64,000 bases of DNA from Nocardioides deserti (GCF_014266025.1 NZ_JACMYC010000003.1:124001-188000); one strand, 5' to 3'; positions 23,440 to 31,840 are shown, counted from the first letter of the stretch. The notes: generated from the letters alone by a model not told the origin. Numbers and translations: made by a program.

Positions 23440-24141
23440 TCAGTGGTGGGCCGCTGTCCAGACCCCGGGCACGGCGATGCGCCGCGGGTGGATCCCCGCC
23501 TCGAGGAGCCCGACGAGCGCCGCCGCGAGCTGCTCGGGCGGGCCGGCCGGGACCGGCACGTCGACCCCGTCCATCATGCTTCCCGCGTGGAAGGACAGGT
23601 GGACCGCGTCGCCGGCCCTCGGCGCGTAGGCGTGGAGGTCCGGGCGGAGCGCGCGCAGGTGGCGCAGGACCGCCCGGGGCCGTGTCTCCCAGGACCGGTC
23701 CGCGGTCGCGGCCTCGACCGCAGCGAGGTACTGACCGGCATCGAACCGGATCGTCGGCAGGTCGTGGGAGCGGTGGAAGACGTCGGCATCGGGGAACGCC
23801 GCGACCGGACCCAGCGGGTCGGGCCGGTCCCCGGGCTCCGGCAGGGCGGAGTGGTAGGCGCCGGTGATGGTGCGGAAGTCGCTCCAGCTGATCGTGTCGC
23901 CCCGCCGGCGTACCAGCCCGGCGACCACCGAGCAGCCGAACGTGCCGCAGCCGCAGCCGTAGAACGCCACCCGCGTCGGCGGGTCGGTCGGCACCAGCGC
24001 GCCGGTGTCCAGGATGTCGGCGGGGTCGTTGGCCGCGCTGTTGCCGTCCACCTCGAGCACGCGCTCCCCGTCCACGAGCAGGTGGACCTCGGGGTAGTTC
24101 GGCACGCCGCGCTCGATCTCGATGCGCAGGTGACTGAGCAC
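23440..24141 (-). CDS. hypothetical protein with Cys-rich GCGCGTFGC motif
   Basis: A 233-residue soluble protein not assigned to a family. It opens with an immunity-protein-like beta stretch (YPEVHLLVDGERVLEV) and has a cluster of three cysteines, FYGCGCGTFGCSVV (about 61-74), followed by ISWSDFRTITGAYH, a pattern also seen in uncharacterised actinobacterial proteins where the cysteines might bind metal. The GTG lies 12 bases after the DUF3037 gene, so it is probably the third member of the HipA-like operon. Its start has only a weak ribosome binding site. Confidence 0.7.
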   Translation of the reverse strand: MLSHLRIEIERGVPNYPEVHLLVDGERVLEVDGNSAANDPADILDTGALVPTDPPTRVAFYGCGCGTFGCSVVAGLVRRRGDTISWSDFRTITGAYHSALPEPGDRPDPLGPVAAFPDADVFHRSHDLPTIRFDAGQYLAAVEAATADRSWETRPRAVLRHLRALRPDLHAYAPRAGDAVHLSFHAGSMMDGVDVPVPAGPPEQLAAALVGLLEAGIHPRRIAVPGVWTAAHH

Positions 24142-24153
24142 GGGAGCCTGCCC

Positions 24154-24534
24154 TCAGCCGACGAGGCAGCCCAGCAGGTGCGCGAGCTGCTGGTCGGGGT
24201 CGGGGGTGACGCCACCGTGCACCGGTCCCGGCTGGATCACCGTGCTCTTGGGCGCCTTGAGGAAGCCGAACCGTTGGCCGATCGGGTGGCCGGCTGCCGC
24301 TCCCCCGCGCTCGTCCCCGGCGCAGACGCCCTCGACGAACCGCAGGGCGTCCCGCACCTGGGCCACGTCGATGCGCGGGTCCAGCGCCCGCAACCGGTCG
24401 TCGTCGACCTGCCAGGCGACCTGGAGGAAGTCGGCGGCCTGGCAGTAGACGACGACCCCGACGTTGAGGAACTCCTCGCGGTCCACGCGCGGGACGCAGC
24501 GCAGGACGACGTACTGGTAGGCGAGCCGGCTCAT
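24154..24534 (-). CDS. DUF3037 domain protein
   Basis: A 126-residue protein beginning MSRLAYQYVVLRCVPRVDRE followed by FLNVGVVVYC, the signature opening of DUF3037. Its ATG overlaps the HipA-like kinase stop (ATGA), so the two are translationally coupled. DUF3037 genes recur next to HipA-like kinase genes in many bacteria, implying a functional pair; the role of the small partner is unknown. The later part includes FLKAPKSTVIQPGPVH. The toxin-antitoxin idea is inference: there is no visible DNA-binding domain. Confidence 0.88.
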   Translation of the reverse strand: MSRLAYQYVVLRCVPRVDREEFLNVGVVVYCQAADFLQVAWQVDDDRLRALDPRIDVAQVRDALRFVEGVCAGDERGGAAAGHPIGQRFGFLKAPKSTVIQPGPVHGGVTPDPDQQLAHLLGCLVG

Positions 24535-25319
24535 CGGGCCGCTCCCCCGGCGCCGGGCAGCCACGCGCGCGTGCCCAGCCGGGCGGACAGGAACGCGACG
24601 TACGCCGCCCGCACCTGCTCGGGCGTCTCCGCCCCCGGCACCGGCTCGAGCCAGGCGTCCGGCACCAGCGCGAGCACCTCGGGCAGGTCGTCGGGGCCGA
24701 GCAGCCCCGCGATCTCGGCGTCGGCGGCGGGCAGCCGGTCGGCGTGCGCGGCCAGCACGTGGTCGTCCATCCGCCACGGCTGTGCGGCGAACCGCTCGGC
24801 CGCGCCGTCCTTCTCCAGCGCCCCGCCCGGCCAGCCGTGGTGGAAGTACAGTGACGCACCGTGGTCGATCACCCACAGCTCGCCGTGCCAGACGAGGAGG
24901 TTGGGGTTGCGCCAGCTGCGGTCGACGTTCGCGCAGAACGCGTCGAGCCAGAGCACCTTCGCCGCGTCGTCGCCGCCGGCCCCGCCCACCTCGCCGTCGA
25001 AGCCGAACGAGCCGGGCAGGAAGTCGACCCCGAGGTTCAGGCCGACGCTCGCCACGAGCAGGTCCTGCACCTCCTCGTCGGCCTCGTACCGCGCGATCTC
25101 CGCGTCGAGGTCGAGCACGACCAGGCGCGGCGTCCGCAGGCCGATCCGGCGGGCGAGCTCGGCCACGACGACCTCGGCGACGAGCACCCGGACGCCCTGG
25201 CCGGCGCCGCGGAACTTGATGACGTAGGTGCCGAGGTCCTCGGCCTCCACGATCCCCGGCAGGCTCCCGCCCTCACGCAGCGGCGTGACGTAGCGGGTCA
25301 CCGGAACCACGGGCAGCAC
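24531..25319 (-). CDS. HipA-like kinase family protein
   Basis: A 262-residue protein of the HipA-like kinase group. The glycine-rich opening LREGGSLPGIVEAEDLGTYV and IKFRGAGQGVRVLVAE (about 30-45) resemble the nucleotide-binding lobe with its lysine; DAFCANVDRSWRNPNLL (about 133-149) supplies the catalytic Asp/Asn equivalent, and LWVIDHGASLYF (about 155) the metal-binding Asp. It lacks the N-terminal domain of true HipA toxins and has no HipB beside it. GTG 25319 is chosen because TACGCT lies six bases upstream (leaderless). It heads a three-gene operon with DUF3037 and a Cys-rich protein. Confidence 0.82.
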   Translation of the reverse strand: MLPVVPVTRYVTPLREGGSLPGIVEAEDLGTYVIKFRGAGQGVRVLVAEVVVAELARRIGLRTPRLVVLDLDAEIARYEADEEVQDLLVASVGLNLGVDFLPGSFGFDGEVGGAGGDDAAKVLWLDAFCANVDRSWRNPNLLVWHGELWVIDHGASLYFHHGWPGGALEKDGAAERFAAQPWRMDDHVLAAHADRLPAADAEIAGLLGPDDLPEVLALVPDAWLEPVPGAETPEQVRAAYVAFLSARLGTRAWLPGAGGAAR

Positions 25320-25325
25320 CGGCGC

Positions 25326-25331
25326 AGCGTA
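25326..25331 (-). promoter_or_regulatory. -10 box of the HipA-like operon
   Basis: TACGCT on the minus strand lies six bases before GTG 25319, supporting that start codon and a leaderless transcript. Confidence 0.5.
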
Positions 25332-25359
25332 GACGACAGCGGCCGTCGTGGGACCAGGC

Positions 25360-25387
25360 GGGCTGGTGGGGTTTGGGGGGCGCGGGG
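25360..25387 (+). other. G-quadruplex-type motif between divergent genes
   Basis: Four G runs in 28 bases (GGG, GGGG, six G, GGGG with loops of 5, 3 and 3 bases) meet the usual G4 rule. It lies between the divergent HipA-like operon and the secreted-protein gene, where folding could influence either promoter. Confidence 0.5.
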
Positions 25388-25460
25388 CGGAGGTAGGAGT
25401 GGCGAGCGGCTCGGGACGCCGCCCCCACCCACGACACGAAGAACAGAACAGGACACCGCC

Positions 25461-26153
25461 TTGCGCGTACGTCGCCTCCTCGCCGCCGTCGTCACGACCG
25501 GCCTCATCGCTCCGACCGCCGCCGTCGTCGCCACCTCCGCTCCCGCAGCGGCGGCGACCGCCACCCAGATCGTCAGCGGCTCCGAGGGCCGCTCCTGGCT
25601 TCACGTGAACAAGTACTCCGGGAAGGGTGCCGCGGTCTACAAGAGCGACACCATCTCGCTGTCCATCAACGTCGCCGACGCCGCCGGCGAGCAGGTCTAC
25701 GACGGCGGCCTGACCGTCCAGCGCAAGCTGAAGGGCAACAAGACCTGGAAGACCATCGCGACCTCGACCTCCGCCTACCTCTACAAGACCGTCAAGGTCC
25801 TCGGCACGGGTTCCTACCGGGTGCTCTACGCCGGCAACGCCGAGTACGCCCCGGCGTCGGCCCAGAGCTCGGTGAAGGCCCAGCGCGACGTCGACATCAA
25901 CGGCATCAGCGGCCGCAAGACCGGCTTCGAGGGCAAGCTCAGCCCGAAGGCGAAGGTCAAGATCATCGTGAAGAAGAAGGTCGGCAAGAAGTGGAAGAAG
26001 TTCCGCACCGCCGCCTCGAGCAACAAGGGCCGCTTCCGCGTCGTCCTGCCGGCGCCGGGTCGCCGCGGCGCGAAGTTCCGTTGGCAGATCACCTTCAAGG
26101 GCAGCAAGGGCTTCGCCGCCACCAAGATCAAGGGCACGACCTACCGCTACTGA
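25461..26153 (+). CDS. secreted Lys-rich protein with Ig-like repeats
   Basis: A 230-residue exported protein. A signal peptide (RRLLAAVVTTGLIAPTAAVV) ends near ATSAPAAAA. Two Ig-like modules follow; the first contains TVQRKLKGNKTWKTI and YRVLYAGNAEYAPASA, the second is strongly basic (KVKIIVKKKVGKKWKKF). Such repeats occur in cell-wall or extracellular adhesion proteins of actinobacteria; no enzyme domain is present. The start is a TTG at 25461, supported by AGGA seven bases upstream and by the position of the signal peptide. A strong terminator follows at 26200. Confidence 0.75.
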   Translation: MRVRRLLAAVVTTGLIAPTAAVVATSAPAAAATATQIVSGSEGRSWLHVNKYSGKGAAVYKSDTISLSINVADAAGEQVYDGGLTVQRKLKGNKTWKTIATSTSAYLYKTVKVLGTGSYRVLYAGNAEYAPASAQSSVKAQRDVDINGISGRKTGFEGKLSPKAKVKIIVKKKVGKKWKKFRTAASSNKGRFRVVLPAPGRRGAKFRWQITFKGSKGFAATKIKGTTYRY

Positions 26154-26199
26154 GCGGCGTCTGGTCACCAGACCGGCCCCCAGCAGCAACACCGGCCTG

Positions 26200-26240
26200 A
26201 CGGGCCGGGCACCCGGCATCGGCCGGTGCCCGGCCCGTTC
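26200..26240 (+). terminator. terminator of the secreted Ig-like protein gene
   Basis: ACGGGCCGGGCACC / GGTGCCCGGCCCGT is a perfect 14-bp stem with an 11-base loop. It lies 46 bases after the stop codon and 29 bases before the end of convergent recX, so it may serve both. Confidence 0.8.
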
Positions 26241-26269
26241 GGCTTCCGGCCCGATCGCCGGCCGGCCGG

Positions 26270-27043
26270 TCAGTCGAGGTCGGGCAGCTCGTCCGGCTCG
26301 TCGCGGCCGGCTTGCGCGAGCTCGTCGCGGACGACGGCGTAGGCCAGCCCGCCGCCGTACCCCTTGCGGGCGAGCATGCCGACCAGCCGTCGGGTGGCGG
26401 TGACGTCGTCGACGCGGGCCAGCGAGCGGAGCTTGCGGCGGACCAGCGCGCGCGCCGCGGCCTCCTCGTCGGCCGGGTCGATGTCGTCCAGCGCCTCGCG
26501 GGCGACCTCGTCGGCCACGCCCTTGCGGCGCAGCTCCTGCGCCAGGGCGCGCTTGGCCAGCAGGCGGCCGCCGCCGGAGCCCGCCGAGCCGCGGCTGGCG
26601 ATCCAGGACCGGGCGAAGGCCTCGTCGTCGATCAGCCCGACCTCCTCGAACCGGTCGAGCAGCCGGTTCGCGAGGTCGGCCGGCACGTCCTTGGCCTCGA
26701 GCTTGTCGGCCAGCTGCTGGCGGGAGCGGGCCTGGCCGGTCAGCTGGTCGAGCAGGATCTTGCGGGCCACCGCCTCCGGGTCGGCTGGCGGGCCGGCGGC
26801 TACGGGGTCCTCGGGCGGTGGCCCGTCCGGGTCGCGGCGGCCGCGGCCGCGGCGGGTGCCGGTGGTGCGCCTGGCCCGCTTGCTCGCCGGGTCTCGAGAC
26901 GGTCGCCGCGCGACCTCCTCGAACGGCCGGGAGTCGACGGGCCGGGATTCCGGGGCGGACGCGCGCTGGGTCCACGCGTCCACCCCGTCGGAGACGTCAC
27001 CGAGCCACGACGGGGGTGGCCGGTCGTCGCGGAAGTCGGGCAC
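26270..27043 (-). CDS. recX: RecX regulatory protein
   Basis: A 257-residue modulator that binds and restrains RecA filaments. The C-terminal 170 residues carry the three-helix RecX repeats, e.g. ARKILLDQLTGQARSRQQL (about 92), FEEVGLIDDEAFARSW (about 130) and ARALVRRKLRSLARV (about 200). The first 90 residues are a charged Arg/Pro-rich extension not needed by the family. It starts with GTG 21 bases after recA, with GGAGG nearby, so the two are co-transcribed as usual in actinobacteria. Confidence 0.93.
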   Translation of the reverse strand: MPDFRDDRPPPSWLGDVSDGVDAWTQRASAPESRPVDSRPFEEVARRPSRDPASKRARRTTGTRRGRGRRDPDGPPPEDPVAAGPPADPEAVARKILLDQLTGQARSRQQLADKLEAKDVPADLANRLLDRFEEVGLIDDEAFARSWIASRGSAGSGGGRLLAKRALAQELRRKGVADEVAREALDDIDPADEEAAARALVRRKLRSLARVDDVTATRRLVGMLARKGYGGGLAYAVVRDELAQAGRDEPDELPDLD

Positions 27044-27064
27044 CAGCCCTCCTCAGCGTCCCGC

Positions 27065-28117
27065 TCAGAAGTCCTCGACGCCCACCGGCGCGGCCGGGAG
27101 GTCGGCCTCGGCGTCGACGGTCGGGCCGACACCGAGCTTCTCGAGGATCTTCTTCTCCAGCTCGTTGGCGAGGTCGGGGTTGTCGCGCAGGAAGTTCCGC
27201 GCGTTCTCCTTGCCCTGGCCGAGCTGGTCGCCCTCGTAGGTGTACCAAGCGCCGGCCTTGCGGACCAGGCCCGCCTCGACGCCGACGTCGATGAGGCCAC
27301 CCTCGCGGCTGATCCCCTTGCCGTACATGATGTCGAACTCGGCCTGCTTGAACGGCGGGGCGACCTTGTTCTTCACGACCTTGACCCGGGTCCGGTTGCC
27401 GACCATGTCGGTGCCGTCCTTGAGGGTCTCGATGCGACGCACGTCGAGGCGGACCGAGGAGTAGAACTTCAGCGCGCGACCACCGGTCGTGGTCTCCGGC
27501 GAGCCGAACATCACGCCGATCTTCTCGCGCAGCTGGTTGATGAAGATCGCGGTGGTCTTGGAGTTGTTGAGCGCACCGGTCATCTTCCGGAGCGCCTGGC
27601 TCATCAGGCGGGCCTGCAGGCCGACGTGGCTGTCGCCCATCTCGCCCTCGATCTCGGCGCGGGGCACGAGCGCGGCCACCGAGTCGATGACGATCAGGTC
27701 GAGCGCGCCCGAGCGGATCAGCATGTCGGCGATCTCCAGCGCCTGCTCACCGGAGTCGGGCTGGGAGACGAGCAGGGCGTCGGTGTCGACGCCGAGGTTC
27801 TTGGCGTACTCCGGGTCGAGCGCGTGCTCGGCGTCGATGAACGCCACGATGCCGCCGGCGCGCTGGGCGCTGGCCACCGCGTGCAGGGCGACGGTCGTCT
27901 TGCCGGAGGACTCCGGGCCGTAGATCTCCACCACACGGCCGCGCGGCAGGCCGCCGAGGCCGAGGGCGACGTCCAGGGCGATGGCCCCGGTCGGGATCAC
28001 CTCGAGCGGGGCGCGCGTCTCGTCGCCGAGCCGCATCACCGAGCCCTTGCCGAACTGCCGCTCGATGTTGGCGAGCGCGGTGTCCAGCGCCTTGTCGCGG
28101 TTGTCTCCACCAGCCAT
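27065..28117 (-). CDS. recA: recombinase RecA
   Basis: A 350-residue recombinase that forms ATP-dependent filaments on single-stranded DNA, pairs homologous strands and triggers LexA cleavage. Walker A is GPESSGKTT (about 67-75), Walker [11 protein letters not shown] (about 140), loop L1 [10 protein letters not shown], and [20 protein letters not shown] (about 194-213) spans L2. No intein interrupts the gene, unlike in some mycobacteria. ATG 28117 is preceded by GAGGA eight bases upstream. A LexA box and a TAGGTT -10 element about 130 bases upstream indicate SOS control with a leader of about 120 bases. Confidence 0.98.
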   Translation of the reverse strand: MAGGDNRDKALDTALANIERQFGKGSVMRLGDETRAPLEVIPTGAIALDVALGLGGLPRGRVVEIYGPESSGKTTVALHAVASAQRAGGIVAFIDAEHALDPEYAKNLGVDTDALLVSQPDSGEQALEIADMLIRSGALDLIVIDSVAALVPRAEIEGEMGDSHVGLQARLMSQALRKMTGALNNSKTTAIFINQLREKIGVMFGSPETTTGGRALKFYSSVRLDVRRIETLKDGTDMVGNRTRVKVVKNKVAPPFKQAEFDIMYGKGISREGGLIDVGVEAGLVRKAGAWYTYEGDQLGQGKENARNFLRDNPDLANELEKKILEKLGVGPTVDAEADLPAAPVGVEDF

Positions 28118-28243
28118 GGGGGTCTTCCTCGTCTCTCGTCGGGTTGCAGGCACGTCTCCGACGCTAGAGCGAGCCACCGACAACGCCTGGTCAGCGTGTC
28201 GCGAGCTGTGGACGGCCTCGCTCCGCGTCGTGCCTGTGCACAC

Positions 28244-28267
28244 AACCTAGCCCGAACGCGTGTTCGA
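28244..28267 (-). promoter_or_regulatory. recA SOS promoter: LexA box plus -10 element
   Basis: CCGAACGCGTGTTCGA at 28252-28267 (minus strand TCGAAC-acgc-GTTCGG) matches the LexA box at 11 of 12 symmetric positions. Two bases further on, the minus strand reads TAGGTT (28249-28244), a good -10 hexamer; its first three bases are the stop codon of the upstream gene. LexA would block the spacer/-35 region. Confidence 0.82.
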
Positions 28268-28681
28268 ACCCCGCTCGACACGCCGCGCCCCCAACCGGCT
28301 GCGCACCAGCGTCGCAGTGACCACCCCCGCCAGCACCAGCCCCGCCAGCACGAGCCACCCGGCGGTGTAGTCGCGGTCGAGCAGCGTGGGGTTGTCCGCC
28401 CGCGCGCCGAACCGCCCCAGCACCGGCACCGCGAGCAGCGTGACCGAGCCGAGCACGACCAGCCCGGCGGCGGCCGGCCCGCGCGCCGCCCACGGCAGCC
28501 ACCGGGTCGCGACCACGCCGAGCACGAGCACCGTCGGCACCAGCACCGCGTCGTGCAGGACCGCCCCCGCGACCAGCCAGGTGGCGACGTCGAGCAGGTC
28601 GGACTCCCGGGTCACCAGCAACCACCCGCCGTACGCCGTCAGCGCGACGCCTAGCGCGCCGAGCGCGACCCGCGCGGTCAC
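28247..28681 (-). CDS. small multi-TM membrane protein
   Basis: A 144-residue protein with four hydrophobic segments (for example VALGALGVALTAYGGWLLV, AVLVPTVLVLGVVAT and WLVLAGLVLAGVVTATLV). No family function is recognised. The GTG start overlaps the stop of the molybdopterin oxidoreductase gene (GTGA), making it the last gene of the five-gene operon. Its final codons encode RGSNTRSG, and this DNA is also the recA LexA box; its TAG stop forms part of the recA -10 element. Being beside a membrane b-type cytochrome protein, it could be an accessory subunit (inference). Confidence 0.75.
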   Translation of the reverse strand: MTARVALGALGVALTAYGGWLLVTRESDLLDVATWLVAGAVLHDAVLVPTVLVLGVVATRWLPWAARGPAAAGLVVLGSVTLLAVPVLGRFGARADNPTLLDRDYTAGWLVLAGLVLAGVVTATLVRSRLGARRVERGSNTRSG

Positions 28682-29811
28682 GCCGACACCTCCAGCCGGT
28701 CGAGCCACTTGGTCTGGAGGACCCCGGGGCGGTTCGGGGCGATCAACCGGGCGGGGTAGCCGTGGTCGAGGGCCAACGGCTCGCCGCCGAGCGCCAGCGC
28801 GACCAGCGTGCGGTCGTCGTCGGCGAAGCCGGCCTGGAGGACCGTGGTGCGGAACGGGCCGGACTCCTGGAGCGACCGGACGACCACGTCGCTCCCCCGC
28901 GGCGCGCCGACCCGGTCGAGCAGGTCGCGCACCCGCACGCCGGTCCAGGTGCCCGACGCGCTCCACCCCTCGACGCAGGCGATCGGCAGGTCCTCGGTGC
29001 GCTGCTCGAGCGCCAGCAGGTCCTCGCGGGTCAGCCGCACCGACCGGTCGCCGTGGGTGACGGTGAGCGCCCAGCCGGGCGCGGTCGCGGACGCCGTGAC
29101 CCCAGCGGCCGCGGCGGACTTGTTGACCGGCAGCCCCTGCGGTCCGTCGCCGGAGCGGACGCCGAGCACCGAGACCTCCCGCAGCCACGGGACGGCCTGC
29201 CCGGCGGTGGCGAGAGCGGCGACGCCGGCGGCCAGCCAGGTCGAGCGGAGCAGGCCGCGCCGGGTCAGGACCGATGGGCGCGCCTCGTGCTCGAGCGGCC
29301 GGCGCAGCTCGTCGCGCACGATCGCCAGCTTGATGCCGACGTGCAGCACGAGCGAGCCGGCGGCCACCCAGGCGACGGCGTAGTGGGTGGTGCGGAAGGA
29401 GAAGGACCAGGGGTACCACTGGGCGGAGTTCGCCAGCCCGGTCGCCAGCATGAAGACCGCGGAGGCGACCAGCACGAGCACCGAGAGCCGCTCGAGCGCG
29501 GTCACGAGCAGGTGCCGGACGTCGAGCCGCGCCGGCCGGTCGAAGAGCCGGGGGTAGACCGTCCACAGCTTCACCAGCAGCAGCGGCACCGCGACCGTAC
29601 CGGTGACGACGTGCAGGCCCTGGGTGAACCGGTAGCCCCACGCGGGACCGGGCGGGAACGGCACGGGCTGGGAGGGCTGCTGGGCGTAGTGGCTGAGCAG
29701 TCCGGTGAGGAAGCAGATGCCGAAGCAGACACCGAGGGCCGGGCCGACCCGGGCGGCGAGCGCCGGGCCGTGCAGCCGCGAGGTGAAGTCCTCGGGTGCT
29801 GGCGCCCTCAC
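28678..29811 (-). CDS. molybdopterin-dependent oxidoreductase with b561-like membrane domain
   Basis: A 377-residue fusion. The first 170 residues hold about four TM helices with His residues (GLHVVTGTVA; TTHYAVAW; LVLHVGIK) like a di-heme cytochrome b561 domain. After a helix near residue 195 (STWLAAGVAALATAG) comes a sulfite-oxidase-type molybdopterin domain, where the Mo-ligating cysteine is seen in LPIACVEGWSASG (about 288) and the active-site region continues as DHGYPARLIAPNRPG (about 352). It is expected to transfer electrons between an extracytoplasmic substrate and the membrane. Both ends overlap neighbours by GTGA. The substrate is unknown. Confidence 0.88.
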   Translation of the reverse strand: MRAPAPEDFTSRLHGPALAARVGPALGVCFGICFLTGLLSHYAQQPSQPVPFPPGPAWGYRFTQGLHVVTGTVAVPLLLVKLWTVYPRLFDRPARLDVRHLLVTALERLSVLVLVASAVFMLATGLANSAQWYPWSFSFRTTHYAVAWVAAGSLVLHVGIKLAIVRDELRRPLEHEARPSVLTRRGLLRSTWLAAGVAALATAGQAVPWLREVSVLGVRSGDGPQGLPVNKSAAAAGVTASATAPGWALTVTHGDRSVRLTREDLLALEQRTEDLPIACVEGWSASGTWTGVRVRDLLDRVGAPRGSDVVVRSLQESGPFRTTVLQAGFADDDRTLVALALGGEPLALDHGYPARLIAPNRPGVLQTKWLDRLEVSA

Positions 29812-30488
29812 GGCGCCGACGACGCGGATGGCCGTCGAGGCGTCAGCACCGCCACCCAGCGGCCTCCGTGCTCGGCGGTCTCGTGGACGTCCAGACCGAC
29901 GGCCCCGGCGACGGGCTCGATGTCGTCGATGCCCAGCACCGCCCAGCGGAAGGGCCGGCTGAGCGCGTCGTCGCACTGGAGACGAGCCCAGGCCGAGCTC
30001 CGCCGGACCCCGGGCGGAGCCAGCTCCACCACGACGCGACCGCCCGGACCGAGCAGCCCTGCGGCGCGGGCGAGCAGCGCCTCCGGGTCGCCGCCGATGC
30101 CGATGTTGCCGTCCGCCAGCAGCGCGGTGCGCCACAGGCCCTCCCCCGGGAGCTTGTCGGCGAGCACGTCGCGGCGGAGGGCGTCGACGCCGCGCTCGCG
30201 GGTCTGCCCGACGGCCTCGTGGACGACGTCGATGCCGAGCACGACGTGCCCGAGGCCGGCGAGGGCCGCGGCCAGCCGACCGGGCCCGCAGCCGATGTCG
30301 AGGGTCGGGCCGTCGCAGTGGGCCAGGATCGCGAGGTCGTCGGCGTCGGCCTCGGCGGTCCACGACGCGACCGGCAGCGGCTCGGGCACGTCGCTCAGCC
30401 CGACCACCGCGCAGGGCTGGCCGCGCAGGGCGGAGGAGAACACGGTCGAGAACGACTCCGTGGTGAGGGGCTTGTCGGAGAGGGTCAT
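29808..30488 (-). CDS. class I SAM-dependent methyltransferase
   Basis: A 226-residue methyltransferase with motif I at LDIGCGPGRLAAALAGLG (about 64) and the acidic residue after the next strand in VVLGIDVVHEAVG (about 83). Motif post-II/III region is RVVVELAPPG (about 150). The acceptor is not evident. It is coupled on both sides, ATGA with the DUF2064 gene and GTGA with the oxidoreductase gene, so it acts within the same pathway as those enzymes. Confidence 0.85.
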   Translation of the reverse strand: MTLSDKPLTTESFSTVFSSALRGQPCAVVGLSDVPEPLPVASWTAEADADDLAILAHCDGPTLDIGCGPGRLAAALAGLGHVVLGIDVVHEAVGQTRERGVDALRRDVLADKLPGEGLWRTALLADGNIGIGGDPEALLARAAGLLGPGGRVVVELAPPGVRRSSAWARLQCDDALSRPFRWAVLGIDDIEPVAGAVGLDVHETAEHGGRWVAVLTPRRPSASSAP

Positions 30489-31129
30489 GCGGTCACCGCC
30501 CGCCAGGTGTGGGTGAAGTGCGTCTCCGGCGCCGCGCCGGCGACCGCCTCCGCGTCGGCGAGCGTGTCGACGTCGCGCAGCACCGGCGCGCTCCCCACCG
30601 GCACTCCGGCGTCTGCCAGCGCGGCCCGCGTGTCGTCGTACGTCGACGGCGTGGACATCTCGACACCGGCCAGCACCCGGGCGACCGCGGGGTCGCGGAG
30701 CGCCAGCACCCACCAGCCGCCGTCCTCGGCCGGGCCGAGGACGCCCGGGTGCTCGGCCAGCCCGGCAGCGACGTCCAGGAGCAGGGCGGGGGTGACCTGC
30801 GGGGTGTCCATGCCGACCTGCACGACCGGTCCCGGCCCCTCGGCGTGCGCGTGCGCGAGCCGCTCGGCGAAGCCGTCGCCGACCTGCTGGGTGACCCACC
30901 AGCCCGCCAGCCGGCGCCGGATCCGCTCACCGTGCACGGCGTCGTCGAGGTCACCGGCGAGCGAGAGGTGGCACTGCTGCGGCCCGACGGCGTCAGCACA
31001 GGCCGCCAGCGTGTCGAGCAGCGACGCGGCCGCGACCTCCGCGGCTCGCTCCGGGCCGATGTCGCGGGCCAGCCGCGTCTTGACCAGCCCGGGCACGGGC
31101 GCCTTGGCGACGACGAGGACGCGGGTCAT
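30485..31129 (-). CDS. DUF2064/TIGR04282-type glycosyltransferase-like protein
   Basis: A 214-residue protein of the GT-A-like DUF2064 family. Its opening MTRVLVVAKAPVPGLVKTRL resembles nucleotide-sugar pyrophosphorylase starts, and GMDTPQVTP (about 103) plus GPAEDGGWWVLALRD (about 130-144) are the family's conserved acidic and glycine motifs. Cyanobacterial relatives have been linked to arsenosugar biosynthesis, which gives the TIGR name; no such function is shown here. ATGA overlaps connect it with the GT2 gene upstream and the methyltransferase downstream. Confidence 0.88.
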   Translation of the reverse strand: MTRVLVVAKAPVPGLVKTRLARDIGPERAAEVAAASLLDTLAACADAVGPQQCHLSLAGDLDDAVHGERIRRRLAGWWVTQQVGDGFAERLAHAHAEGPGPVVQVGMDTPQVTPALLLDVAAGLAEHPGVLGPAEDGGWWVLALRDPAVARVLAGVEMSTPSTYDDTRAALADAGVPVGSAPVLRDVDTLADAEAVAGAAPETHFTHTWRAVTA

Positions 31130-31830
31130 CTGTCCAGCACCTTCCAGAAGTCCCGTGCGGCGCGCACGGTGCCCCGCACCGAGCCGGACACCTTCGAGCG
31201 CGTGCCCTCGGCGCGGGGGTGGTAGGAGACGTCGCGCTCGGACACGCGCCAGCCCGCGAGCGCCACCTTCTGCAGCAGCTCGACGGGGTAGCCGAAGCGG
31301 CGGTCCTGGATGTCCAACGCGAGGAGTTCGTCGCGGCGCGAGACCCGGATGGGTGCGATGTCGTGGACGTCGGTGTGGATGCGGCGGCGCAGCCAGGCCA
31401 GGATCAGCGCGTTGCCGGCGCGCGCGTGCCACGGCCACACGCCGCGGCGCACGGGACGGCGGCGGCCGACCGCCATGTCGTACCGCCCCGACCGCACGTC
31501 CTCGAGCAGCGGCAGCAGCTCCTCGGGGTCGAAGGAGCCGTCGCCGTCCATGAACGCCACGTGGTCGCGGGTGGCGGCGAGCAGGCCGGAGTGCACGGCC
31601 GCCCCGTACCCCGGCACCGGCTCGGTCACGACCCGCGCCCCCAGCCGGCGGGCGACGTCGGCGGTGCCGTCGGTGGAGCCGTTGTCCACCACGACCACGG
31701 CGAACTCCGACGGGACCCGCGGCAGCAGCGCGGCCAGGGCCGGTGCTTCGTCGCGGCAGGGCAGCACGAGGTCGCACACCGGGCTGCCGCCGACCGTGGG
31801 CGGGCCGCCCTCTGTCGCACCGTCTGTCAC
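31126..31830 (-). CDS. family 2 glycosyltransferase (polyprenyl-phosphate sugar synthase type)
   Basis: A 234-residue GT2 enzyme. The nucleotide-sugar site shows VVVVDNGSTDGTADVA (about 44-59) and the metal-binding motif is in FMDGDGSFDPEELLP (about 91). The C-terminal half has RFGYPVELLQKVALAGWRV, as in dolichol-phosphate-mannose-synthase-like proteins. It probably transfers sugar to a polyprenyl phosphate at the membrane. GTG 31830 is chosen with GGAG five bases upstream. It is the first gene of the overlapped operon and is divergent from the GT-C-like membrane protein, with 22 bases between. Confidence 0.87.
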   Translation of the reverse strand: MTDGATEGGPPTVGGSPVCDLVLPCRDEAPALAALLPRVPSEFAVVVVDNGSTDGTADVARRLGARVVTEPVPGYGAAVHSGLLAATRDHVAFMDGDGSFDPEELLPLLEDVRSGRYDMAVGRRRPVRRGVWPWHARAGNALILAWLRRRIHTDVHDIAPIRVSRRDELLALDIQDRRFGYPVELLQKVALAGWRVSERDVSYHPRAEGTRSKVSGSVRGTVRAARDFWKVLDR

Positions 31831-31840
31831 ACGCACTCCG

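Noticed and set aside
27065..28117. Possible intein in recA
   Set aside because: The 350-residue length and uninterrupted Walker and loop motifs leave no room for one.
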